In this document: piece by piece, positions 1-10,621 of the stretch
Layout of the letters: each line of letters begins with the position of its first letter
Numbering within the stretch: the first letter of the stretch is position 1
Assembly (NCBI GenBank): GCA_009760855.2
Contig: WPIO01000218.1
Location: 1 to 62,000, forward strand
Source: Cristatella mucedo
Taxonomy: Eukaryota; Bryozoa; Phylactolaemata; Cristatellidae
Direction: 5' to 3'
Length of the DNA stretch: 62,000 nt
Made by a program: the position numbers and the translations under genes
The notes under the pieces: generated by a model
Databases searched by the model: none
What the model was told of the DNA's origin: nothing
Seen by the model: the letters and a program-made list of their open reading frames with translations, nothing else

Positions 1-393
1 GCTATCTCATTTCAGTGCACTTCGTGAGAACACGCAAGATGAATCGCGCCAAAATTGTGTAGTACATTGTACATGTAGCTTGGTCAGATACTCTAAACTA
101 TTTTCAGCTATTCGCCGCTGATTTGGGTTGGATTTATACTGAACTCGAGTAAATTCTTGTGGATTTCGATACAGCCCTCTGGCGTTGGAGATCATTTGCA
201 TTAGTGCTCTTGCTTTCGTACAACGGCATGAAATTTGGTGGATAGATAAAATCAAAAACGTATACTGTGATAAACGCCCAAAATCTGAGCTCGGCAATGA
301 AAATATACGTCAATTTTAGCCTCATCAAAATGGATTGCGGGGCTTTGCGGTCGATTTCGGCAATTCGTCGAACCCGCGGTCAGGTGTTGTCGG
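1..393. other. No gene recognised
   Basis: I see no splice-bounded exon, transposon motif or RNA gene here. The two short minus-strand frames have no recognisable domain. The right end abuts the inverted-repeat element that begins near 394. Confidence 0.4.
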
Positions 394-1341
394 CTAAATA
401 AACTGGATCCCTTTGCAATGGACGGGTCAACGCTGGGCCGTACGACCCCCTAGCCTGACTCTCCGCTTGTCCACGTCTGCCTGTCTTCGGCGGACGCTCG
501 CCCACCGCTCGCTCATCTTCTTTCCTCTCTTCTCCTTTCTGCAGCCGGACGCCGCGACGGCTGCTACTGCATCCGTAAGCGCGCGCGCCCTTCATACAAT
601 AAGGCCGTCGCCATCGTCACCACCGCAGCTCGCCTGTGGAGGCAACGTTCGCCTTCGTCGCGAGCCGCTATCCCGCGAACGCGAGTCCCCATAAATGACA
701 ACCTCGACTGCTGACTCGGCACGCAACCTCCTTGCACAGCGACGACTCGATTGCGAAACTCGGCGACCGATCGACCGACCTCGATTAACCGGTGCGCCCG
801 CCACTACTGCTCCAGCCACTACACGGCGGCGTTGGTCGGCAACGTTTCCGGTCCCACGCTTGCTATTCGGCTCTGTTTCAATGCCGCCCCCCAGCAGGGC
901 TCACCTCTGCGCACGAATAGCGGGCGGAGCTCTCAGTACTGGCACGTCAGGGACTGACGTATGCTCTACGCATTGGCACTGAAGCTGACGTAAGCTCTAC
1001 GCCACAGACCGTTGACGTTTAGGGGCGGGGCTCGCGCGCGCAGGGGAATGCAGTGCCATGATGATGAACTATGCCCCCACAGGCGATTGGTGGTTTTCGC
1101 GACAGCTGTTTTATCTTGCGCGCTGGTGACACCGGCGGGGGCGCGTGCGCGCAGATGTAGGAGGCAGCCGCAGGAGCAGCTACGGAGCTTGAAGAGAAAA
1201 AAAATTAAGAGAAAGGGGGAGAGTGAGGGAGTGGGTAGTGTGCGTACAGGCAGACAGAAACAGGCAGAAAGTTTGTCCCTGCCGGGCTAGCGGATCGTAC
1301 GACCCAACACTGACCCGTCGAGAGAAAATCCAGTTTAGTTA
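394..1341. mobile_element. TIR / foldback DNA element, about 950 bp
   Basis: The two ends are imperfect inverted copies. The left end reads CTAAATAAACTGGAT, then GACGGGTCAACGCTGGG, then CGTACGACC. The reverse complement of the right end reads CTAACTAAACTGGAT, then GACGGGTCAGTGTTGGG, then CGTACGATC. Similarity holds for about 65 bp, then fades into CT-rich arms. A possible 4-bp target duplication GTCG lies at 389-392 and 1342-1345. No transposase frame is visible inside; the interior is GC-rich with TGACGTA repeats near 955 and 988. It is probably non-autonomous. The family is not recognised. Confidence 0.65.
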
Positions 1342-1672
1342 GTCGTTACCACCCAATTCAAATGTCCCGAGTCTTGAATGTTGACTGCCCGCCTATCTCA
1401 GGGCACAGGCTTTTTTACGGCTTCGGCAATAAACTATCGCACAATCGCGTATAATAATTTTCCGCCGTAATATGGCTGGTGTAGCTGGCACCGCCGTTTC
1501 AGTAGCAACGCGGTAGGTAAACTGCGGCAGGCTAAATCGCAGAATTACGATGGCTGAGATATTTACTGTGCATGTTTTCTCAAATATAATGGCTTAGAAG
1601 CGTTTATATGAAAATCCTTGGTTAGGCAGTTTGGTTATTTTGAGATTATGACACTGCCGTTAATTTATGGGC
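1342..1672. other. No gene recognised
   Basis: AT-moderate sequence between the TIR element and the LTR-like block. No exon, RNA gene or repeat could be supported. Confidence 0.35.
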
Positions 1673-1832
1673 TGTTGTAATTTATGGCAGCCATATACAA
1701 GTAACGGGCGGCAAAGGCCCGGGGAGTAATGTCGAGGACGAGGGGTAGGGCAGTCGCGTACTGACCCGCTGCGGCGTCCTAATGAATAAACGTCTTTGAG
1801 CCCGCTTCGATGTTCCGCGTGGTGTCTTGTAC
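1673..1832 (+). mobile_element. Solo-LTR-like block, copy 1
   Basis: About 160 bp matching 34755-34913. Shared landmarks in order are TGTT at the start, a TATA-like stretch followed by AAGTAAC, GGCGGCAAAGGCCCGGG, and AATAAACGTCTTTGAGCC. A TATA-like box followed about 100 bp later by AATAAA fits an LTR with promoter and polyadenylation signal. No coding region is attached here, so it would be a solo LTR. The boundaries are inferred only from where the two copies stop matching. Confidence 0.5.
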
Positions 1833-2029
1833 TTGGTGTACGGTATTTCATTCTTTGAGCGCTCCCAGGACGGCCGGCAGCCATTTACATCCAAACTCGG
1901 ACATTAATCAATGCGAAAAGATCAGACCAGTTGCGAAAAGTTAGCTAATTCAACAACCTCAATTCTAGAGCGTAATGGAAAACCTTAAATTAGATCAGCG
2001 GCGCGCCGCTTGTACGAATAAATAATGAA

Positions 2030-2130
2030 TTGCTCACTGCAGGACTTGAACCCGCGACCTGGATCGTGAAGAAAGAGCTGCTCAACGCAGGGCTAATACC
2101 AGCAGCCGGTAGTCAAGAAAGTGAGGTGAA
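2030..2130 (-). repeat. tRNA-like SINE fragment (second type)
   Basis: On the minus strand a Pol III B-box-like GGGTTCAAGTCCTG lies about 35 bases after a TTAGCCCTGCG-type A-box-like stretch. It differs from the main SINE family in this window. No complete tRNA cloverleaf could be folded by eye. Confidence 0.35.
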
Positions 2131-2401
2131 TAATGAAATGAATGCGGAGACAAACTCGAAGGAGTAGAGAGAAGTAGATCGTAGGGCAATGAAGTAGGGT
2201 GCAGTACTGAGAAACCTACGGCAGTGAGAGGCGGCTGTCCTCAATCCGTGCAGTCTATCACCTCGGACGCATTTGGCAAAGTACACTTGCAATCGAAATC
2301 AACGGGCTCGTGGCGATTCGCTTGGGAGCACATTACAAAATGTCGATGGAGTGCGATAGTATCTGCCCAAAAATATTTAGTTCTCTGTGAATAAATAAAT
2401 A

Positions 2402-2577
2402 ATTACATCCTAGCTGATTCAACAGTCTCTTTTTGTATGCCTACGGAAGAGCCATTACGGCTATCACAACCGCTTGCAGTAGCGATAAAGGATCGTCCAC
2501 CGCTGGAATCGAACCCACGACCTCGGGAGCGAGGTCATGAAAGCAACCACCTTACCTAGTGTGCCATCATGGCTCAC
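2402..2577 (-). repeat. tRNA-derived SINE, copy 1
   Basis: Read on the minus strand it starts GAGCCATGATGG and CACACTAGGTAAGG (A-box region). It continues through the palindrome-like GACCTCGCTCCCGAGGTCGT, a B box GGTTCGATTCC, then a conserved body (AGCGGTTGTGATAGCCGTAA) and ends near AATCAGCTAGGATG before an AT-rich tail. It is collinear with the copies at 17697, 28015, 44812 and 55677. Pol III transcription and mobilisation by a partner LINE are inferred from this architecture. Confidence 0.75.
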
Positions 2578-3130
2578 CATGCTTTGCAAATTTATGGATA
2601 TAGTTATTACTGCAACAACAACCATTCATTTGTCATTTTATAAGATGCAGCTGGTTTGCTCCTACTTATGAAGCTACGAGCTCAACTGTTAGCGTGCCTA
2701 GAGAAAGATTCAGTCTCTGAAGCCGCTATGCAACTGTATTATCATTATTGAAAATAAGGAAAAATTACTGTTCGGAAACAAGGGAAAAAAAGATGTGTGA
2801 ACTGGACGGATTCTTTCGAAATCAGCAGAAGCCAGAGGAGACGATTTATTCGGTATAACTACACCGAATTGAGAGCGATGTATAATGAGAGAGCTAGACA
2901 CAAGAGCCTAGCTAGTCGGGCTCTCCCAGTGCCGATACAAATTGAAACTGATCCAAAGCAAGGCCAAATCAAAGCGAGGCAACAAGCAGGCGCTAGAGTT
3001 CGCAGCTAATTGAACGTCCAACTAGCAACGGCCGATCTAGGCATCTGTTGACGTCATCAACATTACTGGCCGGGCCTGAGCTGTCGTGGTCCACGTTCAG
3101 CTCGTCGGCCGACGCATCGGTGGCAATCGG
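2578..3130. other. Probable 3' flank/UTR of the PP2C-like gene
   Basis: No independent gene is recognised. This stretch lies immediately downstream, on the minus strand, of the PP2C-like stop codon at 3131-3133 and may hold its 3' UTR. I could not fix a polyadenylation site. Confidence 0.3.
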
Positions 3131-3529
3131 TCAAATGCGGACGGCGGGGAAGAGAATGACCATGGCGGTAACGTTGTCCTTGGAGCCCGCCAACAACGCT
3201 GCATGGCACAGTCTTTCTGCCATGTCTTTGGCGAGCGCTTTGTGATCGTAGTCAACCGGGTAGCGAACCGGATCCGCGGCATCGGCACGATGGCCGTCGG
3301 CCGAGTGCTTCTCCTGCTTCGTCGTCGTCGCAGGCGGTGGCTGGTCGTCCGCTGCCGCCGAAAGCGTTTTGCTGGCAGCTGAATTGTCCCGCAGAGAGGA
3401 GTCATTCTCAGGCGACAAAGACAGCTGCCACGTAACGCCGCCGCCGTCTTCGCTGGCGCTGCCGTCGCGCATCGAAACCTGCCGCTTGCTCGGCGACCAT
3501 CTCTGGACTACTGCTGACACGAGCGTCAC
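3131..3529 (-). CDS. PP2C-like (PP2D1-like) gene, last coding exon
   Basis: This exon encodes the C-terminal 132 residues and stop of a PPM/PP2C-fold protein. It starts at a phase-0 acceptor (intron ...GATTCAG, exon GTGACG), which joins the phase-0 donor of the exon at 5753-5976 to give LLQ|VTLVS. The first half is a Ser-, Asp- and Ala-rich, probably disordered insert. The last 35 residues, ending AGSKDNVTAMVILFP, match the conserved PP2C C-terminal motif. In this motif the Asp of (S/R)DN is a metal ligand, and it is kept here. The frame stays open upstream to 3721, but that part reads as hydrophobic intron sequence. Confidence 0.8.
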   Translation of the reverse strand: MTLVSAVVQRWSPSKRQVSMRDGSASEDGGGVTWQLSLSPENDSSLRDNSAASKTLSAAADDQPPPATTTKQEKHSADGHRADAADPVRYPVDYDHKALAKDMAERLCHAALLAGSKDNVTAMVILFPAVRI

Positions 3530-3784
3530 CTGAATCGCGATATTTAAAATCAAAAGAGGCCCAATAATAACTAAGAGCACGAATTGGGCGCCTAATCGCA
3601 ATATCGACCTAGTCTGTAATGTGCGACGACTGGGGGATTCGCTTACATCTGCCTGACGGTTAACAGCTTGAGCCACTTGAAAAAGCCACCTATCAGCACA
3701 CAAGGTTTCAAAAATGCCCAAACGGCAGCACAGCAGCTTGAGACATAGCTCAAAGGACTGGCACTGACTACAGACACCAAAGAG

Positions 3785-3975
3785 AATAATAGTAATGCAT
3801 TTGATATAGCGCCCTCAGCGGACTCAAACTCGTTCTAGGCACTTTAAATTGGCTGCAAAGGAAGCATGATTGAATGATTAGTGGTAGCATGCTCAATGAC
3901 AGCAAGTATAACATTGTTAGGGGTGACATACACAGGATCGGCATGCAAATATGGTTAGTGGCAGCAAGCACAAGA
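3785..3975 (-). mobile_element. L2-A non-LTR element, 3' end fragment
   Basis: Reverse-oriented 3' UTR with the family landmarks: GCGCCCTCAG, CTAGGCACTTTAAATTGGC, GATTGAATG, and GGGGTGACAT followed by CAGGATCGGCATGCAAATATG. No coding part remains. Confidence 0.75.
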
Positions 3976-4854
3976 GAAGTCGCCGAGTTAAGCAGCCAAC
4001 CAATAAGAGCGCGTCAGACAGTCTGCCGCCAGGCAGCCGGAACAGTGGTAACGAGCCGCTAACCTCACAATGACAAGACGTTGCTATTTCTCTGCTTTGC
4101 CCGGACACTCTTACTTTGCAGCAGTGTCAGAATGCTCGGACTCACGTCGCCGGGCGTCGGTATTCGGTGGGCAGGCAGCATCTACAAATGGACCTGGGGT
4201 CAGAGGCACAGAGCCGCTGACCTCGCTGGCCAACTGACCTTGCTGACCAGGGCTCCGGTGCAACAGTGCATCTAGTCCGACTGATGATAGGGTGGTAGAG
4301 CTATTAACATTCAACAAACAGCACTGTGGATAAAAGAAACTACGACTCCCCTATTGGTGCCCGCGTGTTAGCGAGTGCAGTAAGCTAGTGACTTATCAGC
4401 ACCAAAGTTTGAGTTAAAAGTTAGCACACTGCAAGGAGCTTAAAACCTATTTAATAATTAACGATTCTCCGCCTTTCGTGAGAAATGTTCGGTTAGCCGA
4501 TTTGATGGCATCCGCTCGGCACTACGTGCAGTACAAACGGCCGGAAGCACGCCTCCCTGTGCGGTCCCGTCCACGAGTGGCCGCGAGCTTGAAAACCTCG
4601 GACCTGCTGAACTTTTCAGTTTGAACTTTGAACCCCTGATCTCAAGCCGGACGGGGTAAGGCAATTGCACTTCGCGACCCGAGTCGTTGGCTCGCATCAG
4701 CTGAGCATTTGTCGATTCTTTATTGGCTAGTACCAGCGGCGTGACGTGGCCACGTGATAGGCTCTCCTGCCGATACATAGCTGAGGCAGTTGAATCGCCT
4801 TCACCTTCACTTTACTTTGTACCATCAGAGCAGCTTCGGAGACAATTATAACAC

Positions 4855-4940
4855 TTGAGATACAAACAAGAATTGCTATCGGCAGAATTCGAACCCATGA
4901 CCTCGGCCGAGCAGGCGAGCTCTGCCACCGGTTGCCAGCC
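4855..4940 (-). repeat. tRNA-like SINE fragment (third type)
   Basis: On the minus strand it has an A-box-like GGTGGCAGAGCTCGCCTGC and a B-box-like GGGTTCGAATTC about 20 bases later. It ends AGCAATTCTTG and CTCAAG. The head differs from the main SINE family. It could be a decayed tRNA pseudogene; no complete cloverleaf was made out. Confidence 0.4.
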
Positions 4941-5752
4941 CCTCGTTGAAGCAGCTAATCTAGCGGTAGCTACCAGCTGAAGGTTGACAAATATGGGCTG
5001 CAGGCTGCATTTAAGCCGCGAAATCGAGCCCGCCAGCCGACTGGTGACTGCGCCGGCACGTGACTGAGCCGGCTCGTGACCAGCCGGCTAGGAGGCGTGC
5101 GATCAAGATCCCCAACTGGACGGTGGCACGACAGTGTTAGTACAGCAGCCTACGCAGGGCAGGGCACAGCGCGAGATGGCAAAAGTCGAAACGTAAACTG
5201 CTTCAGCGACGCGTCAGCGGCGTCAAGCCGCCGGCCGGCGACCGCACCCTCCAGGAAGGTCCAGGCAGGTCCGATACTTTTTGAACGGCGCGCGCGGCGA
5301 CGAGAGGAGGCGGGGGGGGGGCAAAACGCGGCGGTAAGAAACGTGACGGAGTGCCGCCGCGTAGCAAGAGATGGTAAATCTCGAAGCCTCGCAGCGAGCG
5401 GGACGCTAGAAGAAAGAAATGCAGGTCGAGAAGCGCAGGCTCGATGTGCCTAACGGGGACGCTACTAACGGTACGCAAGGCAGCGCTTGGTGGGCGCACG
5501 AAGAGACGTCAAAAACGCCCGCATCGCAAGGCCGCCTGTGAGACGGACACAGAGGCTCCTACGAGGCCGCTACGAAGCGGATCCAGAATGATGGCGCCAC
5601 TACTACGGCAGGCGCTCACATTGCGGCGGTAGAATTTAAAACAAGAAACATCGACGCGTTGCGCTTGCTTTAGCACTTGGACACAAGCGCTTTCCGCTGA
5701 GCGAGGGCCAGTGCCGCGACGGCGGCGACGGCGTTTGAAGTGAAGCGAGTAC

Positions 5753-5976
5753 CTGCAGCAGATTGTCGGAGGCCTCCTGCGGCGTGAACACCTCCCACAC
5801 TCCGTTTGTCGCTAAAATCATGAACTGCGATTTGCTTGTGACGTCCATCCGTCTCACGTGCGGCTCGCAGCTGATGCAGCGCTTCAGCCGCGGATCGCCG
5901 TGGTTGCCCAGGCCTCGCGTCGACGTCAGGACGCCGTTGACGCTCAGTACCCGGTCGCTGTCACTGTAGAAGCCAC
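5753..5976 (-). CDS. PP2C-like (PP2D1-like) gene, internal exon
   Basis: A 224-nt exon with acceptor ...CGAGCAG and donor CAG|GTACTC, phase 1 in and phase 0 out, 74 full codons. It encodes the PP2C core: GGFYSDSDRVLSVNGVLTST (classical VNG.LA.TR), then RGLGNHGD in place of R..GD, CEP, and FMILATNGVWEVF in place of the classical FLILA(C/T)DG.WDV. The Asp of the A(C/T)DG motif is a metal ligand in active PP2C enzymes and is Asn here. The TRGLG and ATNG.WEV wording is that of PP2D1, a PP2C-like protein thought to lack activity. Upstream exons carrying the DGH motif were not found, so the gene is incomplete here. The assignment to PP2D1 rests on remembered family features. Confidence 0.8.
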
Positions 5977-6099
5977 CTGCTCGAGCGAGTGATGCGCGAC
6001 GTCGAGCCTCCCGCGTCGATGACACTTCCTTGACGGCCCGATCTAGCTTGGCTTTGCCTGAAAAGGCATCGCTCTTCTCTTAGTATGTATAATATATAT

Positions 6100-6132
<33 letters not shown>

Positions 6133-6781
6133 TACATATGTATACACACACATATACATATATATATATATATACATATGTATACACACACACACATATA
6201 TGTATATATATACATATATATTAATATTATAGTACTAATGAGCACGATAGTTTTTACCGCGAAAGCGCGGAATTAAACGCTTTTCTAGGACCTTAGCACA
6301 TGCTGTAAAGGAAGCGTTATCAAATAGCTATAGTTTTGGTTATCCGGAAAAAATATCGCCTCGTTTCCGTTAGCATTGCACTGCTGTCTTAACCTTTACC
6401 CGGAGTGCTGGCATTAGGTAAGTTTCAGCTGACCCTAAAGACGTACCCTTGTTTTCTTTTAATCCACCTAGTCTACTAAAATCTCGCCAGGACGCTCTTT
6501 AGCTGCGGCTAGCTCGCTGTAGTATGAGTCCATTGGCTTAAACTCCGTCCGCCGCCGCCCCGTTCATCTTGGATGTGCAAAATACAGCGTCGTATCGCTG
6601 CCTTACCTTCAAGCTGCGTGGGAATTGGCCAGCAAGAGGCTGCAGTCTGGGCTGCACTGATAGCTTTCACGTTATCGCTGCTCCTGTCTAGCTGCAGCTG
6701 CCATCGAACGCAGCCACGTGCACGATGCCGCCTACAGCAGCGTAGACGCCCCCGCCCTCACAGAGCAAACAAAAGCTCTAA
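5977..6781. other. Upstream intron or flank of the PP2C-like gene
   Basis: Apart from the AT/CA microsatellite at 6091-6231, no exon could be supported. A strong-looking minus-strand donor (AAG|GTACGT) lies near 6443, but the frames before it are stopped. Confidence 0.3.
6091..6231. repeat. (AT)n/(CA)n compound microsatellite
   Basis: About 140 bp of AT repeats with interspersed CATATGTATACACAC blocks. The open frames across it (Tyr/Ile and Cys/Val/Ile strings) are artefacts. Confidence 0.95.
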
Positions 6782-7790
6782 TGTAATGTAATGTATCTCC
6801 GTCCGTAACTCCAAAAAGTCATAAAGACCATAGGGTGTTACGCAGGAGAGTTTTGTATAGCGCACTCACAGCCTAAGCGGCTTTCGGTACGCATTCGGTA
6901 GCCATCAGACTTCGTCTCACGCAATAAAGAAAAAGTGGGAAGCATAGCAGAGTCACGAGAGCAGTTGAGGTAGTGAGTAGCATAGAAGTAGCAGCTCAGG
7001 ACCGCTGAAAAGGATGGGCCGTACTCGGCAGTAGGAGAGTAGTTGTCGTCGCGTAAGAATTGTGGAAGCGAGTTCCACAGTCAAGGACCTGCAGAGCTAA
7101 AGCTTCTGTCGCCAACGGTCTTTAAGCTGAGGAATGGGACAGCTAATGTATTGTCCACACAGGACCTGAGGGCGCGAACATGCTGAAACTGATGCAGCAG
7201 TTCAGCTGGTACGAAGGAGCCAAGCCGTGGCAGGCCTTGTGGGTCAGCGTAAGAACTTTGCTCTGTATCCGTTACTCAACCGCATCCATCCTAGCTGTTT
7301 CAGTAAAGGAGACACGTGCTCAAACCGCTGGGACTTAAAGACTAGCTATGCAGCCATATTCATAGTCAGCTGTATTGGCAGAATAGCTTTCTTTGGCAGC
7401 CCAGCCAAAAGGGAATTACAATAATCAAGCCGAGAAAGATGTACAGATCTAGTTAAATTTTTTACAAGCCACTGTGGGGGACAGCTCCTAATCTTGGATA
7501 GGGATCGGACGTGATGGCTAGCTGTAGAAGCAGTCTTCGGAAAGAAGCTTTTAAAATTGAGGCCGCTGTCGAATCCGGCACCTAAATTTCGAGCACGTGG
7601 TGAGGGTTGCACAATAACATCAGCTATTAGAAGAGCAAAGACTTTTAATCCAGCCACACGCTTAGGGTGTCCTATGAGCAGCAGTTTTATCATCATTTAA
7701 TTTCAGGAAGTTTTCCGACATCCAGGATCGAATATCGGCAAGGCAAGCATTCAGTTTCTCAGTTGCCGCAGCAGATTCTGACGGTCTGAA
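6782..7790 (-). mobile_element. L2-B non-LTR element, 5'-truncated
   Basis: The minus strand holds the 3' end of the L2-B family. The GTAATGTAATGTA tail is at 6783-6795, preceded in element orientation by the 3' UTR (CACTCACAGCCTAAGCGGC in plus). Above it is the RT C-terminal region, with residues such as LLLIGHPKRVAGLK, PSPRARNLG and [18 protein letters not shown]. It matches the longer copy at 23837-25770 but is broken by frameshifts and stops near 7430 and 7600. It begins near the PSESAAATE segment, consistent with 5' truncation. Confidence 0.85.
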
Positions 7791-8170
7791 TTAATCTTGG
7801 CTGCTCGGCTCGTGTTTGCTCTGTCTGTCAGCATGTCAGGTGGCTGGAGCTGTCCAGAACTCCACCAGCCACCACTTTCTGCTGCTGTCCAGCTTTACCT
7901 AGCACCAGCTCATACTGATCAGAGCAGCAGCAGCCGCAGCTGAGAGCCACGCTGCTGCTTACGTCGTACTCGTGCTTGCTACAGCTTGCTGCTGTTGCTT
8001 CTGTGCAGTTCTGCAGTTGTCGCCTCTTGCTCAGCTGCAGGAGCTGCAGCCCTGGGCCGGGCCCTAGCTCCTGCTACAGCAACTGCAGCACGCCGTCGAG
8101 TCGGCTCTCAGTCACGGCGAGTCGCAGGTCACGGCAAGCACCAACATGGTTTTTTCATAGATTCACCGAG
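7791..8170. other. CAG/CTG-rich stretch
   Basis: Dense GCTGCT, CAGCAG, CTGCAG and AGCTGC repeats around 7920-8090. No convincing gene; the two overlapping frames are low-complexity Ser/Ala/Cys strings. It lies directly beyond the truncated 5' end of the L2-B copy. Confidence 0.45.
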
Positions 8171-9408
8171 ATGTAGATTTAAGATGTACATTATACTCTT
8201 GAAGTACTCGTGATTCTTCACTCTAACCTGCACCATCGACAGGTTTTCATCAAAAAACCTCTGCAGGTGAAAGTGAGGACAGTGTGGCGAAAAAAGCAAG
8301 CAACAGTGAATTCAGGTTGTCATTTCAGTCTTTCTCCTTTAACTTCGTCAGCATCTTCAAGTCGACTGATCTCCATGTTAATTATGTGCATTAACTAAAA
8401 CCCATGTATGGCAGTATATTACAGTGTATTGTCTTTTAAAACAACATCCGTTATTTATGAGTACAGTTTCAATTAAATAATACGCGACACAAATCTCGGT
8501 GTTTTTTCTTGAGTCCGGGCAGGATTAATGGCATTTCAAAGGAGGACATTGATTAGAAATACGAGTAGTTTGAGTTACAAGCTCCGCCGCGGAATGAGTT
8601 TAACTGATAAGCCAGTATACCACTCTATAGGCAAAGATTGTGGTGAAAGAACACATCCTGATTTTATGCTGATATAACAAGGAATAAGCTGGCGGCGCCG
8701 TTTTGAGCACTTGGCTGTCCAGTTACAAAGAGAAATCGTCTTGGTCTTATACTGCTGGCCTGGTTGTATGTTTATTACAGAATCACGACTGACGTACAAG
8801 CGAGAATCTTTTGCAGCACAAGTTACAAAAGAAGTGACCGAGTAAGGTGCTGAAAAGTAAAATGTAAACGAAGAACTTATTCTAGAAAGTGGCCATCTGC
8901 GTATAAATGAGAGACTAGGATATTCTTAACTACTAGAATTGCACCTAAAATGCACGAAGATTTTAAATTTTTAAGAAAATGTCGAATCTGGTTAAGATGC
9001 TTTTGATGATCCTTTCCTTAAAGTTGCTTCAGTGAAAGTCTGAATTTGACATTCACTGTGCGTTTTTCATGAAAGACCCCACAGTGAAAGAACTTAAGCG
9101 ACTCACATACTGTGCCAGTGCCGTCTCGGGGGTGTGCTGATATGTGCTATAGAAATAACTTCTTGGTTTCTAATTGCATGAATCCTGATGGTCAAAATGA
9201 ACGTGACGGATGTTATTAAAAGCTGCATCAACGTCCGGTCGATCTAAGCAAATAGACTTGACCCTAGTCAATATTCTGTTTGGTGATAGTTAGTGGGTGA
9301 TGATGATTAGACAGTGAAACCTGTACCGACTCAAACCTAGATGAAGTTACTTCTAAATCACCAATGGCATAATTGCCTATTCACAAATCGCCTGTATCGC
9401 ATTCGCTA
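8171..9408. other. No gene recognised
   Basis: 1.2 kb of unique-looking, AT-moderate sequence. No domain, splice-bounded exon, transposon motif or tRNA-like box was found. Confidence 0.4.
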
Positions 9409-9444
9409 CATTTGTCTACGTGACATGTGTAACGTAGACAAATG
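9409..9444. repeat. Perfect 13-bp inverted repeat (hairpin)
   Basis: CATTTGTCTACGT and ACGTAGACAAATG are perfect reverse complements separated by 10 bases. Weaker pairing continues outward for some 15 bases with bulges. It could be the core of a small foldback element or a hairpin RNA; nothing else supports either. Confidence 0.8.
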
Positions 9445-10384
9445 AATATGCCAGATACGATAAGTGACTCAGCTAGGATTAAAAGCACTTTTCCGAGGTT
9501 TGCTGGTTAAATGGCCTCAATAATTAGTATGTAGCTGCTGAAAGGCCTTCGCACGTCCAACTGTTCTGCTTGCAGTGAGTAAGGAAGAGCTGTATATGGT
9601 ATATGTTCGGTATATGTAGCTGTATATGTATACTGCCTGTGGATCAAAATATGCGACCTGGATTTTGGAGGGAACCATCTTATCCCAAAGAGACTTGAGA
9701 TGTTTAATCAGTTCGGACTGTTTGAGTCATTTGAAAGTAGGAAGTGCTGGCTTCTTGAGAGCCTTCCAAAAAATCAGGCACAGTAAAGTTAGCGTTAGTG
9801 ACGACATGCTTCAAAGTCATTATGCAATCACTACAAGTTTTCTTCCATGCACCTGTAGGGGCTTGCACACACAAGGCAGCGACGGGGCCGAGAAGATGAA
9901 CGATGCTCCACAGACGAATCGTAGGGGGGGGGATGGCATCTGTATTTTAAGCAGGCGAATCAGGCGGGCGATTATGGATACTCACGTGCTTATCAGTGGT
10001 GAATGCCGAATAGCAGCTGATGTTGTGAAGAGAGCTAGACAGGGGGATGTGGTGCCTACAAGCCGACACGTAAGCAGGAAGTATTTCACTGCAGCCCTGA
10101 CAGGCTCAGATGACCTGCCTTGCACTTCCCAGTAAATGGAGCTTAGTCAGCCGATACGGATCGACTGCAGTGAATAATGAGCTCATGTACAGAAGGCCAA
10201 TTGGTCGGGTCGAGAAGTGTGAGTCAGAAATCATTGAGCTATTAACTCTACTAATTCAGGCCCAAAGTTCAGTAGCACTGGCAAGAAAAGGCACACTGGC
10301 GGCGTCCTTTTGTAAGAAAGTGAAGTAATTTTTAGTAATAACAATATTGCACATTGAGTCAGCAATCTAAAGGCGAGAGCTAAG
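9445..10384. other. No gene recognised; weak repeat
   Basis: A 169-codon open frame on the plus strand (9626-10135) shows no domain or low-complexity bias, and I cannot support it as a gene. The segment 10139-10230 resembles 31311-31400 (shared CTTAGTCAGCCGATA and ACTGCAGTG), so part of this stretch is an interspersed repeat. Confidence 0.35.
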
Positions 10385-10620
10385 TAGGGCCGTTGGGAGA
10401 GTTTTAACAGTCATGATTACCACTAGGTTAGAGAGACTCGTCCTAATACTTGTGGGACAGCGTGCTGAGCTGTTAGAGAAACTTCAAACCTTGCTAGTAA
10501 GTTTCATTTTAGTTTAAGAGCTAATCACTCCACAGAGTCAGCATTGCTTCGGGTGAACAACGACCTTCTTAGGAATGCAGATGTGGGTAATGTATCTATG
10601 CTTGTTTTACTAGATCTTAA
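10385..10620 (+). mobile_element. L2-A RT fragment
   Basis: Decayed plus-strand match to the L2-A segment between RT motif 1 and the catalytic block. Compare AGAGCTAATCACTC and TGCTTGTTTTACTAGATC with 14283-14385. Frames are broken. Confidence 0.6.
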
Positions 10621-10621
10621 A

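Larger units (their letters stand above)
3530..5752 (-). other. Intron of the PP2C-like gene, with repeats
   Basis: A 2.2-kb intron with donor CAG|GTACTC at 5752 and acceptor at 3530. It contains an L2-A 3' end (3785-3975), a tRNA-like SINE fragment (4855-4940) and a GC-rich stretch at about 5030-5640. The GC-rich part includes a run of about ten G near 5310. The open frames in the GC-rich part have no recognisable domain and I treat them as chance. Confidence 0.55.

Noticed and set aside
380-1290. Several Arg-rich frames in both directions
   Set aside because: They lie in the GC-rich TIR element, overlap each other antisense and show no domain.
3530-3721. Hydrophobic N-terminal extension of the last PP2C-like exon, resembling a membrane segment
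   Set aside because: It precedes a good phase-0 splice acceptor at 3530 and the PP2C fold has no such segment, so it is read as intron.
5076-5632. Arg/Ala-rich frames of up to 125 codons
   Set aside because: Low-complexity GC-rich intron sequence of the PP2C-like gene; no motif and no codon signal.
9626-10135. 169-codon plus-strand frame
   Set aside because: No recognisable domain or splice support; part of the following sequence is repetitive. It could be a relic, but I cannot support a gene.
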